Part shown: positions 13,501-30,115 of the stretch, piece after piece
Layout of the letters: every line of letters starts with the position of its first letter
How positions within the stretch are numbered: the stretch's first letter is position 1
Assembly: GCA_020091685.1 (NCBI GenBank)
Contig: CM034599.1
Span: 41,899,279-41,963,278 of the forward strand
Length of the DNA: 64,000 bases
Direction: 5' to 3'
Source: Lutjanus erythropterus
Lineage: Eukaryota > Chordata > Actinopteri > Lutjaniformes > Lutjanidae
Program-made: the position numbers and the translations under genes
The notes under the pieces: model-generated
The model's database searches: none
Seen by the model: only the letters and a program-made list of their open reading frames with translations
What the model was told of the DNA's origin: nothing

Positions 13501-15134
13501 TAACTCTTCAGGCCTAGACTCAGCTGTCTATTTACCGTATTTTTCGCACTATAAGGCGCATCGGATTATAAGGCGCACCTTCAATGAATGGCCTATTTTA
13601 AAACTGTTTTCATATATAGGGCGCACCGCATTATAAGGCGCATAGAATAGAAACTACTGTAGTGGCTGGGGTTGCATTATGCATCCACTAGATGAAGCTG
13701 CGCTAAAGGGAATGTCAACAAAACAGTCACATAAGTCAGTCAGTTGTTGAATTCTGTCGCTGCTGCTCTATTCCCATGTTCTTCTGCGTGACTGATAGCC
13801 TTGAGTTTGAACTCTGCGTCGTAAACGTGTCTCTTGAAAGGTGCCATTTTGGGGTCTTTATACACACACAAGTGGTGTGGGACTGGAATTCCCCTTTACC
13901 GTTTTTACCGCTGTTACTTCAGCGACGACCCCTGACTACGGTAGCCATAATTAACCAATATTGATCCATATATAAGGCGCATTGGATTATAAGGCGCACT
14001 GTCGGTTTTTGAGAAAATTAAAGGCTTTTAGGTGCGCCTTATAATGCGGAAAATACGGTACACCTTGAGGAGAAGGCACACTCCTTTGAGGACAGCAATG
14101 TCCACATTCTAGACAGGGAGGACAGATGGTTTGAGAGAGGAGTTAAGGAAGCCATCTATGTTTAAGTGGAGAATCCCATTCTCAACAGAGTGGGAGGCCT
14201 GAGACATAACCTCTCACAATGCTGTTATTTCATCCTTGTCCAGGAGATACAAAAACAACAGTTGTTCACAGTCATGTGATTCTAATGACTGTCACTCATA
14301 CCTGGTGTCAGGTGGCACCCAATAACAACTCCAAACAACTGTCATTAAACTGAATGGAGCACTTATGAAGTTGATTCCATCCATTGTCATTACCAAACCC
14401 TACACACCAATGAGCCATTAACATCTATAGCCTTGTGAACACATCCACAAAGGTTAAATTCCTGAGTTCCCACCATTTAGTTAGACTACCTCAGACTAGT
14501 CTGACACACATGAACTGATGAAGCTTCTTGGATGAGAGGCGAAACGTCTTCAAAGACATATAAACAAGTCCAGTTGCCTTCGATTTAATCTTATTTTAAG
14601 ATTACAATGACCTGGATGAATGAGAACATTCACGCACATTAGCCAAGTGAGATTTTTTGATAAATAATTATCAGTAATGTGGATAAAATGACAAAGTGGG
14701 CAAAAACAAATAACAGAACAGCTAGAACCATCTGGTTAGTTCAGAAAACACATAATTTTATTGCAATGCTGCCTTTAAAACCAGGAAAAGACAACACTTA
14801 TGCCATATCACGATATAACAATATCCAAAATCTATCACATCTAGTCTCATATATGATATCATTTCGATATATTGTCAAGGTCTAATGCTAGGATTTAACA
14901 TATAGCTCCTTTAAGTAAAAGATCAACAGGGGAGTGTCTGATAAAACTTTTTAATCCACTGAAAGGAACTGAAGGTAAAGCCTCTCACAAACTGCACTAC
15001 ATATATACTCATATGTATCAGATAATCTATCGATGACAATTTGCTTCTGGAAATCACACGTCATTGTGATGTAGGCCTCTTAAAGAACTCACCCTGCTTG
15101 AAGCAGCTTTATCTTCCACAGAGAGCTTGTTCAT
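1586..15134 (-). CDS. rad17: RAD17 checkpoint clamp loader (5' exons 1-5, partial)
   Basis: Rad17 replaces Rfc1 in the clamp loader that puts the 9-1-1 (RAD9-RAD1-HUS1) clamp on damaged DNA to activate ATR signalling in the nucleus. Coding exons on the minus strand are 15093-15134, 3570-3800, 2550-2624, 2063-2201 and 1586-1722. All have GT-AG borders and compatible phases, giving about 208 residues. Exon 1 starts [14 protein letters not shown] and joins in frame to [12 protein letters not shown], matching the WVDPSF-DF N-terminal motif of vertebrate RAD17. EPWVDRYTP follows at the end of exon 2. The AAA+ Walker A motif is GSSGCGKT (about residues 124-131), then VQEW-NP. Exon 5 has the FLLRA-KYN block and ends at DKKLILVE, just before the Walker B acidic residue. 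The remaining two thirds of the protein is left of the window. Intron 1 (11.3 kb) is full of transposons. The assignment is very sure; exon 1 is a little less so because it is short. Confidence 0.94.
2625..3569. other. rad17 intron 2, no recognised feature
   Basis: AT-rich intronic DNA between rad17 exons 2 and 3. I see no transposon terminus, exon or RNA gene in it. Confidence 0.5.
3801..4628. other. 3' end of rad17 intron 1, no recognised feature
   Basis: AT-rich intronic DNA between the splice acceptor of rad17 exon 2 and the left target-site copy of the large L1-like insertion. No repeat family was recognised. Confidence 0.5.
4629..4643. repeat. Left target-site duplication of the L1-like element
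   Basis: The 15-bp sequence AAATGCTAGGTAGGC occurs here and again, without mismatch, at 12733-12747. It includes the 8-bp hAT target site ATGCTAGG plus the first five bases (TAGGC) of the older hAT element. The first-nick position implied on the minus strand (TTT/AAAA) fits an L1-type endonuclease. Confidence 0.9.
4757..5669 (+). pseudogene. L1 ORF1 remnant (RNA-binding chaperone)
   Basis: The frame starts with a lysine- and glutamate-rich N-terminus at ATG 4757 and hits a TAG near 4900. It continues as a coiled-coil segment (4952 to about 5210) ending in the RRM-entry motif [13 protein letters not shown] one-base shift then leads into the C-terminal domain (5223-5669), with [20 protein letters not shown] and a YESAAEA motif. 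Coiled coil, RRM and C-terminal domain in this order are the vertebrate L1 ORF1p layout. At least one stop and one frameshift make it a pseudogene. Confidence 0.85.
5878..6756. mobile_element. Non-autonomous hAT element inside the L1
   Basis: Ends are TAGACTTGCACCGATT on the left and, on the opposite strand at the right, CAGAGATGCACCGATT. They are flanked by a perfect 8-bp target duplication CTTATTAT at 5870-5877 and 6757-6764. The 879-bp interior has no transposase. It splits the L1 between ORF1 and ORF2, so it is younger than the L1. Confidence 0.88.
7418..12534 (+). pseudogene. L1 ORF2 remnant (endonuclease and reverse transcriptase)
   Basis: The AP-type endonuclease begins at 7418 with TLNVNRL, the QETHLSS catalytic glutamate motif, a GDDLNV segment near 7842 and a final SDHSGVYL motif near 8060. 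Reverse transcriptase pieces follow: NNAPGTD (about 8790), RPISVLN joined across the nested hAT to [27 protein letters not shown] (motif A), GCPLSPTLF (motif B, about 10795) and FTDDVLLF (motif C, 10914 onward), then [10 protein letters not shown]. The C-terminal region (11725-12534) holds a CWRECG...H...C zinc-knuckle-like patch. Motif C normally reads F/YADD, so the alanine has become threonine. Many stops and shifts are present. Confidence 0.9.
8994..10448 (-). mobile_element. hAT element with BED-finger remnant, inside L1 ORF2
   Basis: Termini TAGGGCTGGGAGGTATGACC and, at the right on the opposite strand, TAGGGCTGCGCGGTATACAC form the inverted repeat. The flanking 8-bp duplication ATGTAGAC (8986-8993 and 10449-10456) is perfect. 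A minus-strand frame at 10130-10360 contains [10 protein letters not shown], then CKMCG, typical of a BED zinc finger at the start of hAT transposases. The DDE domain is missing, so the copy is non-autonomous. Positions about 9505-10135 are closely similar to 51803-52430. Confidence 0.92.
13533..14060. mobile_element. Mariner-type MITE (TACCGTATTTT ends)
   Basis: The ends read TACCGTATTTTTCGCACTAT and, on the opposite strand, TACCGTATTTTCCGCATTAT, each beginning at a TA dinucleotide. Subterminal blocks with ATAAGGCGCA repeat several times in both orientations (near 13551, 13571, 13634, 13975, 14037). It splits the Penelope GIY-YIG domain between AVYL and HLEEKAHSF. No transposase is encoded. 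Confidence 0.87.
14515..14560 (+). ncRNA. Hammerhead-ribozyme-like motif of the Penelope 3' end
   Basis: CTGATGA (14515-14521) is followed by a six-pair stem II (GCTTCT 14523-14528 with AGAGGC 14535-14540). Then come GAAAC (14541-14545) and a five-pair stem III (GTCTT 14546-14550 with AAGAC 14553-14557) before ATA. These are the core parts of a hammerhead, and Penelope elements are known to carry such ribozymes. Against activity here, the base pair next to the cleavage triplet would be C-A and a closing stem I is not obvious. Probably a decayed ribozyme. Confidence 0.4.
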
Positions 15135-16014
15135 CCTCCGCCGTGGAGCTTCACATTGAGAGGGCAGCAGTTCAACGAACAACTGCAAAGGAAAGCAGTG
15201 GGAACAGTTGTTGGTGGTGATGCTATAAAATCTATTAACACGAGGCAGCACAAAGAAGGCATAATTCTCTTAGTGGAGGACTATTTTTCTACACTACAAA
15301 GCGTAAGTAAAGGGTTGTCGGACATTCGAGGTTTAATGTTGCGTTATGTTTAGCCCAACTTCTTTTTCCTTATTACTGTGCTGCCAAACTTGTACTAATA
15401 AGTGCCACATACCTGATAAACGTACTTTTAGTCACTTTCTTTCAATGTCTCTGGACGATAAGATCCTGTGGTTTGACTACATTCACGCTGTGACTGCAGA
15501 CTGATGGAGTGGGTTAACACTAAGCTCTTCTGACTGTGTGATATCTGTCTGAGGTTACCTTGTTTGACCATCAGATGTGTCCGCTGACACAAACACTTCG
15601 GTGTTTCCGTCACCTCAAACTGTTGTACGGTTGCAAAGTTAACGTATTTTGTGATTAAGAGTGTATGAGTTTGTGTTAGGGAAGAGCTCAAGGAACTGCG
15701 ACGCAAAGTCAAGTTTACCTATTTAAACTCCGTGGATTCAGAGTGCCGCAAACTGACTGTTCATTGACGTAAAGCTCACGTAAAACTGCCGTCAACCTTC
15801 TGCTCACTGCCGTGTTTGTTTATAAGCAGTTTGTGGTGTGATTGGAAACAACTCCTTCCATTTTGACTGCATCCTCTTGGTCAGGTTTGTTTTTTGACAT
15901 GTAGTGTAGAGATAAACGGTGTGTGAAAAATGGTATGAAGAGATAACAGGACTGTTGTGTGTTTCAGGTCACCATACGGACCTTCATCAAACACGTGTTG
16001 GCTACTAACAAGCT
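15135..16014. promoter_or_regulatory. Intergenic region shared by rad17 and ak6 (candidate bidirectional promoter)
   Basis: The rad17 start codon (15134, minus) and ak6 start codon (16015, plus) face away from each other across 880 bp. This interval must hold both 5' untranslated regions and at least part of both promoters. On the ak6 side there is a TTTATAA-like block near 15819 and an inverted CCAAT (GATTGG) near 15839. A possible splice donor (TCAG/GTTTGT, about 15883) pairs with a possible acceptor (TTTCAG, about 15966) for a 5'-UTR intron. Transcription start sites are not determinable from sequence alone. Confidence 0.55.
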
Positions 16015-22713
<6,699 letters not shown>

Positions 22714-23040
22714 CAGCTGGGTTCCACTGGCAGAACTTTCAACTAAACTTATCTGGACAATGACAAATGTAGTTATTTTCCAGTCAGCATTCATTCTCAT
22801 AGATTTTGCCCTCATGAAGACTCACTTTCTTCAGTGGCTTGTTTTACCTGCTTTTTAAGACATCATTTTTTATAAACAAATGACTGCTTGGAAACAGCAT
22901 TCTCACTATGTCCTAGTGGTTATTGGATAATAGTTTGGTCTTGCAACATTAATGTATTCATAGAGCACTTCTCCAAATCTTATAAAAATCTTTACAGCAT
23001 AACAAAACAAATTGTTTGTGAAATACAGAATAAAATGTAT
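22714..23040 (+). other. ak6 3' untranslated region, candidate
   Basis: The sequence after the ak6 stop codon is non-coding. A canonical AATAAA signal at 23029-23034 lies about 315 bp past the stop and is the first good polyadenylation signal. Another AATAAA-type site is near 23260. The true 3' end needs transcript data. Confidence 0.5.
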
Positions 23041-23317
23041 AGGCTACAAATAAGGCAGTAGAAGAAACAAAGTAAAAAATGTGACAGAATAAGGAGAGGT
23101 AGAATGAACAGTGATTTGAAAAGTGGTTTAAGAGGACACTGACTCAACTAAGAGGTATGAAAAAAGCTTCAGGACTGAAGTGGGTATGTAAAGAATATTG
23201 GGCTCATCAAAATATGATGATGAGTTGAAGCCACGTATGACAGTTTTAATGTTTTCAAAAATAAACATCTATCAAAGCTTTGCTGTGTTTTTTTAGGTCA
23301 TAAAGCAAGAATCAACT

Positions 23318-23472
23318 ACCTTTTTAATATTTTGGGGGGCTTTTTGTACCTTTAGTTGAGGTAGAACAGTTGAAGGTATGACAGGAAACGGGGAGAGAGA
23401 GTGTGCACTAAAGGGCCACATGATAGACTCAAACGCAGAACTGCTGGGGCACACAACTGGCATCGGAACCAC
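23318..23472 (-). repeat. Decayed second copy of the tRNA-derived SINE
   Basis: It shares with 17450-17631 the blocks CTTTTTGTACCTTTAGTTG, ATGACAGGAAACGGGGAGAG and AAAGGGCCACA, in the same orientation. The tRNA-like head is poorly kept. Confidence 0.6.
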
Positions 23473-24930
23473 CTTAATGATTAAAATTTGAAGTTGGGTT
23501 TGAATGTCACACCAACATTTTTGGGCTTGTACCTATTCAGTAATATGCTGAGAGCCTATTTATCTGACATCCACACACTAATTCACACATGCAAATGAAA
23601 ACACAAGTTTGTCTGATGACCAGTGCAAAGGCCAATATCTGTCACAAGAGCTGGTGGCAAATGTATGGCCAAATTTGAAGCCTTTTTACTTTTGTTATCA
23701 GATAGATCCCAACTTAAAATAAAAACATTTCCAATTTTAGGTCATTTTACTTAAAGAACATTTACATTTGAAAACTTTAGCATCTTTTGTTGATTGAAAA
23801 AATGGTTTTGTAGAAAATACGTTTGTATTTTTCAAAAAGAAATATTTAAACAGGTACCACTTTACAATAATACTACTACAATAAGACTGTGGGAAAACTA
23901 TTCAGCAAGATTCAGTCATTGCTTACCTATTAATGTTACTAATGAGTTATGACCATTAATAACTGGGAAAATGACCCTTATTGTAAAGTATGAAACCTCT
24001 ACATTTATCGATTTATTGATTGATGACTAAGCCTGGGTGATCAGTACACCATTCAAAGGAGGATTACCAACTGTGCCACACCTGGAATTCTCCTCTGAAG
24101 AAGATATCTGTAATTTCATCTGATAATTTGATGCCAAATTAAATTTTGTGAGATCTGCTGATTCTGGTTAAATGCAGTAAATTTTTAACAAATCTGATGA
24201 AGCTGACAGGTATAAATGGTGCTGATGGAGCAGTCAAAGAGAGCTCAGAAAGCAATGTGATCTGAGGCTCGACAGTAAATAATAAATGTTGGCTCACTAT
24301 TTGGCAAGCAACAGGACACTACACCTTTTATGTGGAGCAGATTTGCTTCAAGGACCCTTCTAGACATCCTGTGTTCATTGCCAGAGTCCCTGATACTACA
24401 AGCATTCCTGCAACATGTTGTAGCTATTGCTATGGGTATTGGCCAAGTGATGACTGCTAATTGGATTTTGCTAGTCTGGTATCCAGACATTAGCTACACA
24501 GTGACCCAAACTCATACTATTGGTAAATCTTAATCCAGTGGAGGTAGAAATATGAATGTGTGCCAAAGCGGACCATGACATTTATCTTAAAAACAGGACT
24601 GAAGAAAGTAAGAAGAAGTTAACATATTGCACTGTTTGCAATCTATGTTTTTTTACTGAGAGAATTACATAAATCAGTCACCATCCTAAGAACATTTACT
24701 GCATGACTCACATTTTTTGTATGCAATCAGCTATAGAGAAAGACAAGTACAAGACAAAGAACCACATTCAAAATCAAGTTAACCATAAAAATTAAAATTA
24801 AAATTAAAAATTAAATGAAAACAGAATCACTCAGGTGAGGAGGGAAGGGGGTTAAACTGGAATAAACAGCTTTACATCCTTCATTAAGTCACTTTGGACC
24901 TCTTAATAGGGAAATAATTTTGGCCCAGTA
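23473..24930. other. Intergenic AT-rich DNA downstream of ak6
   Basis: No gene, RNA or clear transposon terminus was recognised here. Confidence 0.45.
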
Positions 24931-26400
24931 TGACTGGAATCCGTTTTAAGACATATGAGACGTCCTTTTCTTCTGAAGCGTCTCGTGAAGCCACTTCCGT
25001 TTATAATGACGGCGGCAGCTGATCACAGCTGGGACAGCTGTCAGCCAGCTTTAGCAGCTGTACAGAGTTCTGGTGGAGTTTGTGTCTGCACACATGCTCT
25101 GTGTTAAAAGTAAAGACTCAGTTCTTATCAGTGTCAGCGCAGCAGCCTGTTTTACAAATATATATCAGATGCAGAACGAGTTTGTGTGATTTATTTATTT
25201 TTTTGCACCTGTGTTTATTGATATTCTGATTGTAAATTGATTATTGAATTACTCAGATTATGATTATTGTGAATTTTGAACATTAGAAATGATTTATTAG
25301 GTTAAATGTTTCAGGAAAAATTTAAATGATGTAACTCGTATCGAACCCGAAGTTCAGGAATGATCAGCCACATCTGTGACTGAATGAAATGATGACAAAT
25401 AACGTAAAACTGTTTCTCACTGACAGACAGACTTCTTTCTGACTTAAGTTCTAATTTGAATTTTAAAAAATAATAACAGGGGAAATCAGAAAAAAAAATC
25501 TCAAATGAAGAAGGTTGTTTGTGGTGATTTTTGGTGATGAGTTGATCGGTTCTGAGTTGGTCTGAATCCTCCTGTGCGCACCTGAACCATTTATTTTCTC
25601 AGATTTAAGAACAGTCTCCAGGTGATGTTTTACTGTGTGTTGTTCTTAAGTCTGAGTGTTTTCTTTAATGATTTGAGAATTCTGCCACAGACGTTTCCTT
25701 GTCTCCTGTGCCAAGTGCGCAATTGCGCACCGCTTCTCTCCCGGGCAAGAGATGCTTCCACCCACGATCCAACCACAATTAACCATAACGTCAATTGTTA
25801 TTATTCTAGCCCGGCAGATCCACAGATTTACTGAAATATGAGCAGCACAGACCTACAATTATCTGAGATTTTAAGTGAATAGTGAATCAGGAAATAGATT
25901 ACATTTGAAACTTAAAGTGATGTACTTTGGTTTAATCTGTTATTTGTCTTCACTCCGCTATGAAATTACCAATGAGATGTAGCATCCAATCAGTAAATAA
26001 GGGAGTGTGTCAGCCAGTCAAAAGACTTCCGTGAAGGCTGCTCTCGTGTATACTCGCTCCTACGAGGTCGCCCCCTCGCTTCTCGATCCTAGCTCCTCCG
26101 AGCCGAAAAAAGAGACTTGGGACGTACCGAGAGTCAGTTACCACGGTAACTAACCAAGAGTTTAAATTATCTGTCTTTCTGAAATGGAAAAACCACAGTT
26201 CCCCTCATCTCAGATACAACAACAAGTTTTCACTAAACCTGCTTTCTGAAACATGGCCATGCACGTCCTGGATCCAGTGTAAACAATACTCTAAGCGCCC
26301 ATGACGTGGAACACCTGAGGGAACAGAGCCACCTGTACACTTGCATACATGTCACACGCAGTCAGTGCTGAGCTGTGCGTTCACTAGGGCTGCTGACGGT
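24931..26400. other. CpG-containing repeat-like block of unknown family
   Basis: This block is richer in CpG than its surroundings (for example 25700-25760 and 26030-26110). It has no coding frame of note. ACTTCCGT near 25003 and GACTTCCGTGAAGG near 26026 might belong to diverged ends of a DNA transposon, but no target duplication was found. It could be a transposon or an unannotated regulatory region. Confidence 0.3.
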
Positions 26401-26929
26401 TGAAGGTATGTTCACATTTAAAAGAAAACGCTGTTGGTAAATGTGATCATGGTGAGACAGACAATGTATGATGAGGTGATGAAGCTTTGTGACATTTTGA
26501 CGTTTATGCATGTTTTTCTGGAGACTGACTGGTAAATAGGATGGTTAATGTTCCGTGAACAGTTCTACACGTGGTGGTTAACGTTTCTTCCCACGGTATC
26601 CTGGAATAAAACAAACTTTTCGAACGGATCTTCACTTCACATTTCTGAAAAAAGAGAATGATAAGTACGATGTTCGTAATAAGATATCTAAAAGCGTTAT
26701 AAAATGCACAGTATTTAAAAAAAAAAGGGTATGTTTAATATTGTTAAGGATCAATGATTTATTTCATAGCTGTGCTGATAAATAGGATTATAAGAGCCTA
26801 TTTAGTTGTGCTTACCAACGGCAAAATAAATGTTAGAGAAATATTCATACATTTAACGGAAGATTCGCCTACATCATATTTTGATAACTTTTTTTTTTTA
26901 ATGAAAGAACTGTGGTCCTCTTATTTTGA

Positions 26930-27100
26930 AGTTTTTCTTGCCCGCTGGGTGCATTCAGCGTCAGGAGACGCCGTGTTTTCTCCAGCAGAGGGCGTCGTGT
27001 TAAAGTCAACTCCATCCTGCCCGGTGCGGTATAATCGGAAGTGGAGTTGATTTCCACCGTATCTGAGTGTGTGTGTGGCAGTGGACATATATGGACAGGC
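26930..27100 (+). promoter_or_regulatory. Candidate ydjc promoter and 5'-UTR exon
   Basis: A short CpG-containing stretch lies upstream of ydjc. It includes a CTCF-like core CCAGCAGAGGGCG (26982-26994), an ETS-like TCGGAAGTG (about 27034) and a good splice donor GGCGTGAGTG at 27100/27101. The first coding exon of ydjc begins right after an acceptor at 39172 with only 13 bases of leader, so a non-coding first exon upstream is required. This is the best candidate I see, but the link is inferred. Confidence 0.35.
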
Positions 27101-27705
27101 GTGAGTGATAGAATGGGTAAGACTGAGTTTGATTTGACTAAGATGGGATAGTGTTGTTGTAGTATGAGCCAGAAGGGCAAACCTGTCTGTGCTCTTACAG
27201 CAGAGACGACATGTACCGGATTAACTGTAGTTAAGGGCAGATGTGTCGTAACCAGGAAATAAGCTTTATTACTCTGTCTGTGTCATTCATTTGACGGTGT
27301 CTTTCGAAACATTAACGTTACCATAGAACCAGTTTGTAGGAACATTAATTTTGTTTCGACAGATGAAATGCAAGTATAAGTCTTTATTATGAAAACAGCA
27401 TTCACTGTCTGGCCAAATAAACACAACAGAACCAAGTTATCGGCTGAATGGAAACATTGGACAACGTGTCATCACCACAGTCACTACTGAACGTTACATA
27501 ATGGCCTTAGTATCTTCCTACTACTGTAGTAGAAGGAAAGACACCAGTAATGATTAGTAATATAGAATTTTATTTAATACATTTCATTTCATTGCAGAAA
27601 TCCCTCTGTGGAGGGTTGGCCAACACAGTGTGTGGTAGGCTACCACAGAGTGCAGCTGTTGCACTCAATCTGAAAGAGAAAAAAGAAAAAAAAAGAGCAG
27701 ACTTT

Positions 27706-28321
27706 AAAGGGATAGTTCACCCAAAAATGAAAATTCAGTCAATATCTACTTGATTTCATGCCAACTGAGGGTCAGTTTTATTTTGTTAGTCTGCAAAACA
27801 CTGCTGGAGTTTAACAGTGTTGCAGAATCTCTTAAGTAATGGAAGTTAATGGTGACCACTTTTCAAACAAAAAATGACTGGAAAAAATAAACATAAAATG
27901 CCTCCATACTGCTTGTCTGGTGTAATCCAAGTCTCCTGAAGTCACGACATGCCATTTGCACACTGTCACACCACACACACCCAGTTCAGACAGTGTGCAC
28001 TGCATGTGAATGTGGCTCCACACTAAGGATCTACAGTGAAGATTCAGGCTAAAAACATGGTCAGCTTGGCATGTTGGGGCTTCAGGAGACTTGGATTACA
28101 CCAGATGAGCAGTATGGAGGCATTTCATGATTTTGGTCTGTTGTTTTTTTTACATTTGAAAACCGGTCACCATTCACTTCCATTGTTTAGGAGATTCTAC
28201 AATGCCGTTTTCCTGTGAAACTCCAGCAGTGTTTTGTGGACTAAAAAACTAAACCTTACCATCAATCGGCATGTGGGTGAGTAGATAATGAGTGAATTTT
28301 CATTTTTGGGTGATCTATCCC
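27706..28321. mobile_element. Fold-back MITE (GGGATAGTTCACCC family)
   Basis: The terminal inverted repeats are long (about 55 bp). Left GGGATAGTTCACCCAAAAAT matches right, on the opposite strand, GGGATAGATCACCCAAAAAT. Inner arms also pair: a block with CTTGTCTGGTGTAATCCAAG near 27915 is complementary to one near 28090. The whole 616 bp can fold back on itself. There is no coding capacity. A left-truncated relative is at 45080-45522. Confidence 0.85.
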
Positions 28322-28348
28322 AGTAATCCTAGGGTGATCCTAGTTTAT

Positions 28349-29177
28349 GTATATATCAGTGGTGGTAAGAAAATATTACTCAATTACAAGTAAAAGTACT
28401 GGTGTTAGAAAAATACTAAATACTAAAGTACTAAAAGCTACTTAGAGTATTAGTTACTTTTTAAGTGGTTTCTGTTTCTTCAAATCTTCACTTTAAGTTA
28501 CTCTAAACTCCTCTGTTCTACTCTGTGGTCACAGTCACCTCTCCAGCAAGGGTTCACAATCTTATGCATTTTCCATAATCAGTAGTTGAAAGTGCTGATA
28601 GCCAATTCATCATTGGTAATTTATAAGATACAAAACACATATTTCTGTTATTTTTTTTCTCATTTTCAGTTTTTTCAGTTTTTTCTTGTCATTTTTATTT
28701 GAAGTTTAAGTTTACTTATTCAACAAATGGCTCCACCAGATAAAACTCAAATAAAGTGTAATTACTGCCATCTCTAGACTATTGACTAATATCTATGTAT
28801 ACCTTTTTAATTGGTTAAATTCTTAACAGTGATTAGTGATTGATCATTAGCATCCGTGCCCCAGTGCTGCTGCTGAAGTGTTTTTTTGTTTTTTTGTTTT
28901 TTGTCCATACATAGTTTTCATTGGTCTGTTTGCAATTAGATACCCTTATTGGCTGCAAAGATGCAGACCACAAGATTTTGATATAATTCAAATTGTACTC
29001 AGCACTCAATTCTGATTTTAAAAGTAACTAAGTAGATTACATCTTGTAATGCATACTTAAGTATGAGTAAAAGCACAGACTTGAAAATCTACTCATAAAA
29101 GTCTGAGTACTCAAAAAGTTACTTAATTACAGTAACTTGAGTATTTGTAATTTGATACTTCCACCCCTGGTATATAT
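28349..29177. mobile_element. hAT MITE with 8-bp duplication GTATATAT
   Basis: The element proper spans 28357-29169, from CAGTGGTGGTAAGAAAATAT to TTGATACTTCCACCCCTG, flanked by perfect GTATATAT copies at 28349-28356 and 29170-29177. The subterminal regions repeat TTACTTAAGTA-like motifs in both orientations, as in other fish hAT MITEs of this type. No transposase is encoded. Confidence 0.87.
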
Positions 29178-29579
29178 ATTATAGTCTGCGTAAATAATAT
29201 TGTCAATATAAATTTTTTAACTTCCTAAAATCAGTATTGGCATTTGGCCCAATCCAATGTCGGTCTGGCCCTTCTATATTGTTAAAAAACGTGTTGTATA
29301 TCTCTGGTCAAACATTTTGTCAGGTTCACACTACTCATCCAGACTAGGATGTACGATGTTGCACTTTGGGAGTTGGGGGTTTTGTTGTGGATATTGGGGT
29401 GTTATTTGAAATTTTTAAAAATATATTTATTCAGATTTTTCACTGAAATTTTGAGGTGCTGATCTTGTTTAGTTTGTTGTTGATACAGTTGATCTGAAAA
29501 TAGATGAGTATCCTCAGCCTCATTTCAAGAAGGTGTATGAACTGAGTTCAGTAGGGTTTATCTACTATTAAACCCCTGG

Positions 29580-30115
29580 TAGAGTAAAGCTGAGTATTAC
29601 AATATTAGGTACAATAGTAGTACCAATACTAGTGCCTTTAAAGTGATACAGATACCAATAGAGTACTTGACTTGATACCTTTTTTGTTTGTACTTAATTT
29701 ACTCCCCATCATGTGAATGGAAGCATTCCTAAAATAATCATCACTTTGCGCATTTATTTTTATCAGGTACTGCCTGTGTGTAGTATAGTCATACTTTCAA
29801 ACATTTTGGTGGCATCTCGGCACGCTGACCTTAAACAATCCACTGCTCTCGACTTCACCACACACTGTATATGTTGGAGCTGCTGCAGTAGTGGGCCAGT
29901 CACTCATCACATTAAATCGAAGAGCTCTTGTGGTGATTGGCTGCAAGACAAAAACAGAACAAATCATCAACAAACAAATCACTTTGGTTTTTTTTCTAGA
30001 TCTGCATACATAAGGGTCAACTGCTGCTATTGTTTGACTGGAGAAGTTTCAGTACTACTTCGTACTAGAGTATTTTGGTTGGTACCTTAAAGGTATTGAG
30101 TAGCAATACCCATAT
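29580..30115. mobile_element. Diverged hAT-like MITE
   Basis: Left-end blocks GTACCAATACTAGTGCCTTT and CAATAGAGTACTTGACTTGA mirror right-end blocks near 30050-30110 (TTGGTACCTTAAAGGTATTG). This suggests inverted termini, but the exact borders and target duplication are unclear. Confidence 0.4.

Larger units (their letters stand above)
12925..14590 (+). pseudogene. Penelope-like retroelement remnant with GIY-YIG domain
   Basis: The translation in shifting frames gives the end of a Penelope reverse transcriptase ([30 protein letters not shown]). A linker rich in K/R follows, then a GIY-YIG endonuclease domain: [25 protein letters not shown] and, after the nested [32 protein letters not shown]. 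This order of reverse transcriptase followed by GIY-YIG nuclease is diagnostic of Penelope elements. The 5' two thirds of the reverse transcriptase is absent and several stops and frameshifts occur. The 3' end carries a hammerhead-like motif. Confidence 0.88.
12743..14884. mobile_element. Oldest hAT element of the nest, carrying a Penelope remnant
   Basis: The element starts TAGGCCTGGGTGATACAGCC and ends in a matching TAG-type terminus (opposite strand TAGACCTTGACAATATATCG). The 8-bp duplication ATGCTAGG lies at 12735-12742 and 14885-14892, with a further copy at 4631-4638 made by the later L1 insertion. Both hAT ends are rich in the ATATCG-type motifs seen in this family. The centre (about 12925-14590) is a Penelope-like element, itself interrupted by a MITE. 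Confidence 0.75.

Noticed and set aside
15428-15712. Minus-strand 94-codon frame upstream of rad17 as a separate gene or TAF9
   Set aside because: It has no similarity to TAF9 or another known protein and lies in the shared promoter region.
29713-30090. 125-codon plus-strand open frame
   Set aside because: No recognised motif, skewed composition, and it lies within an apparent MITE with inverted termini.
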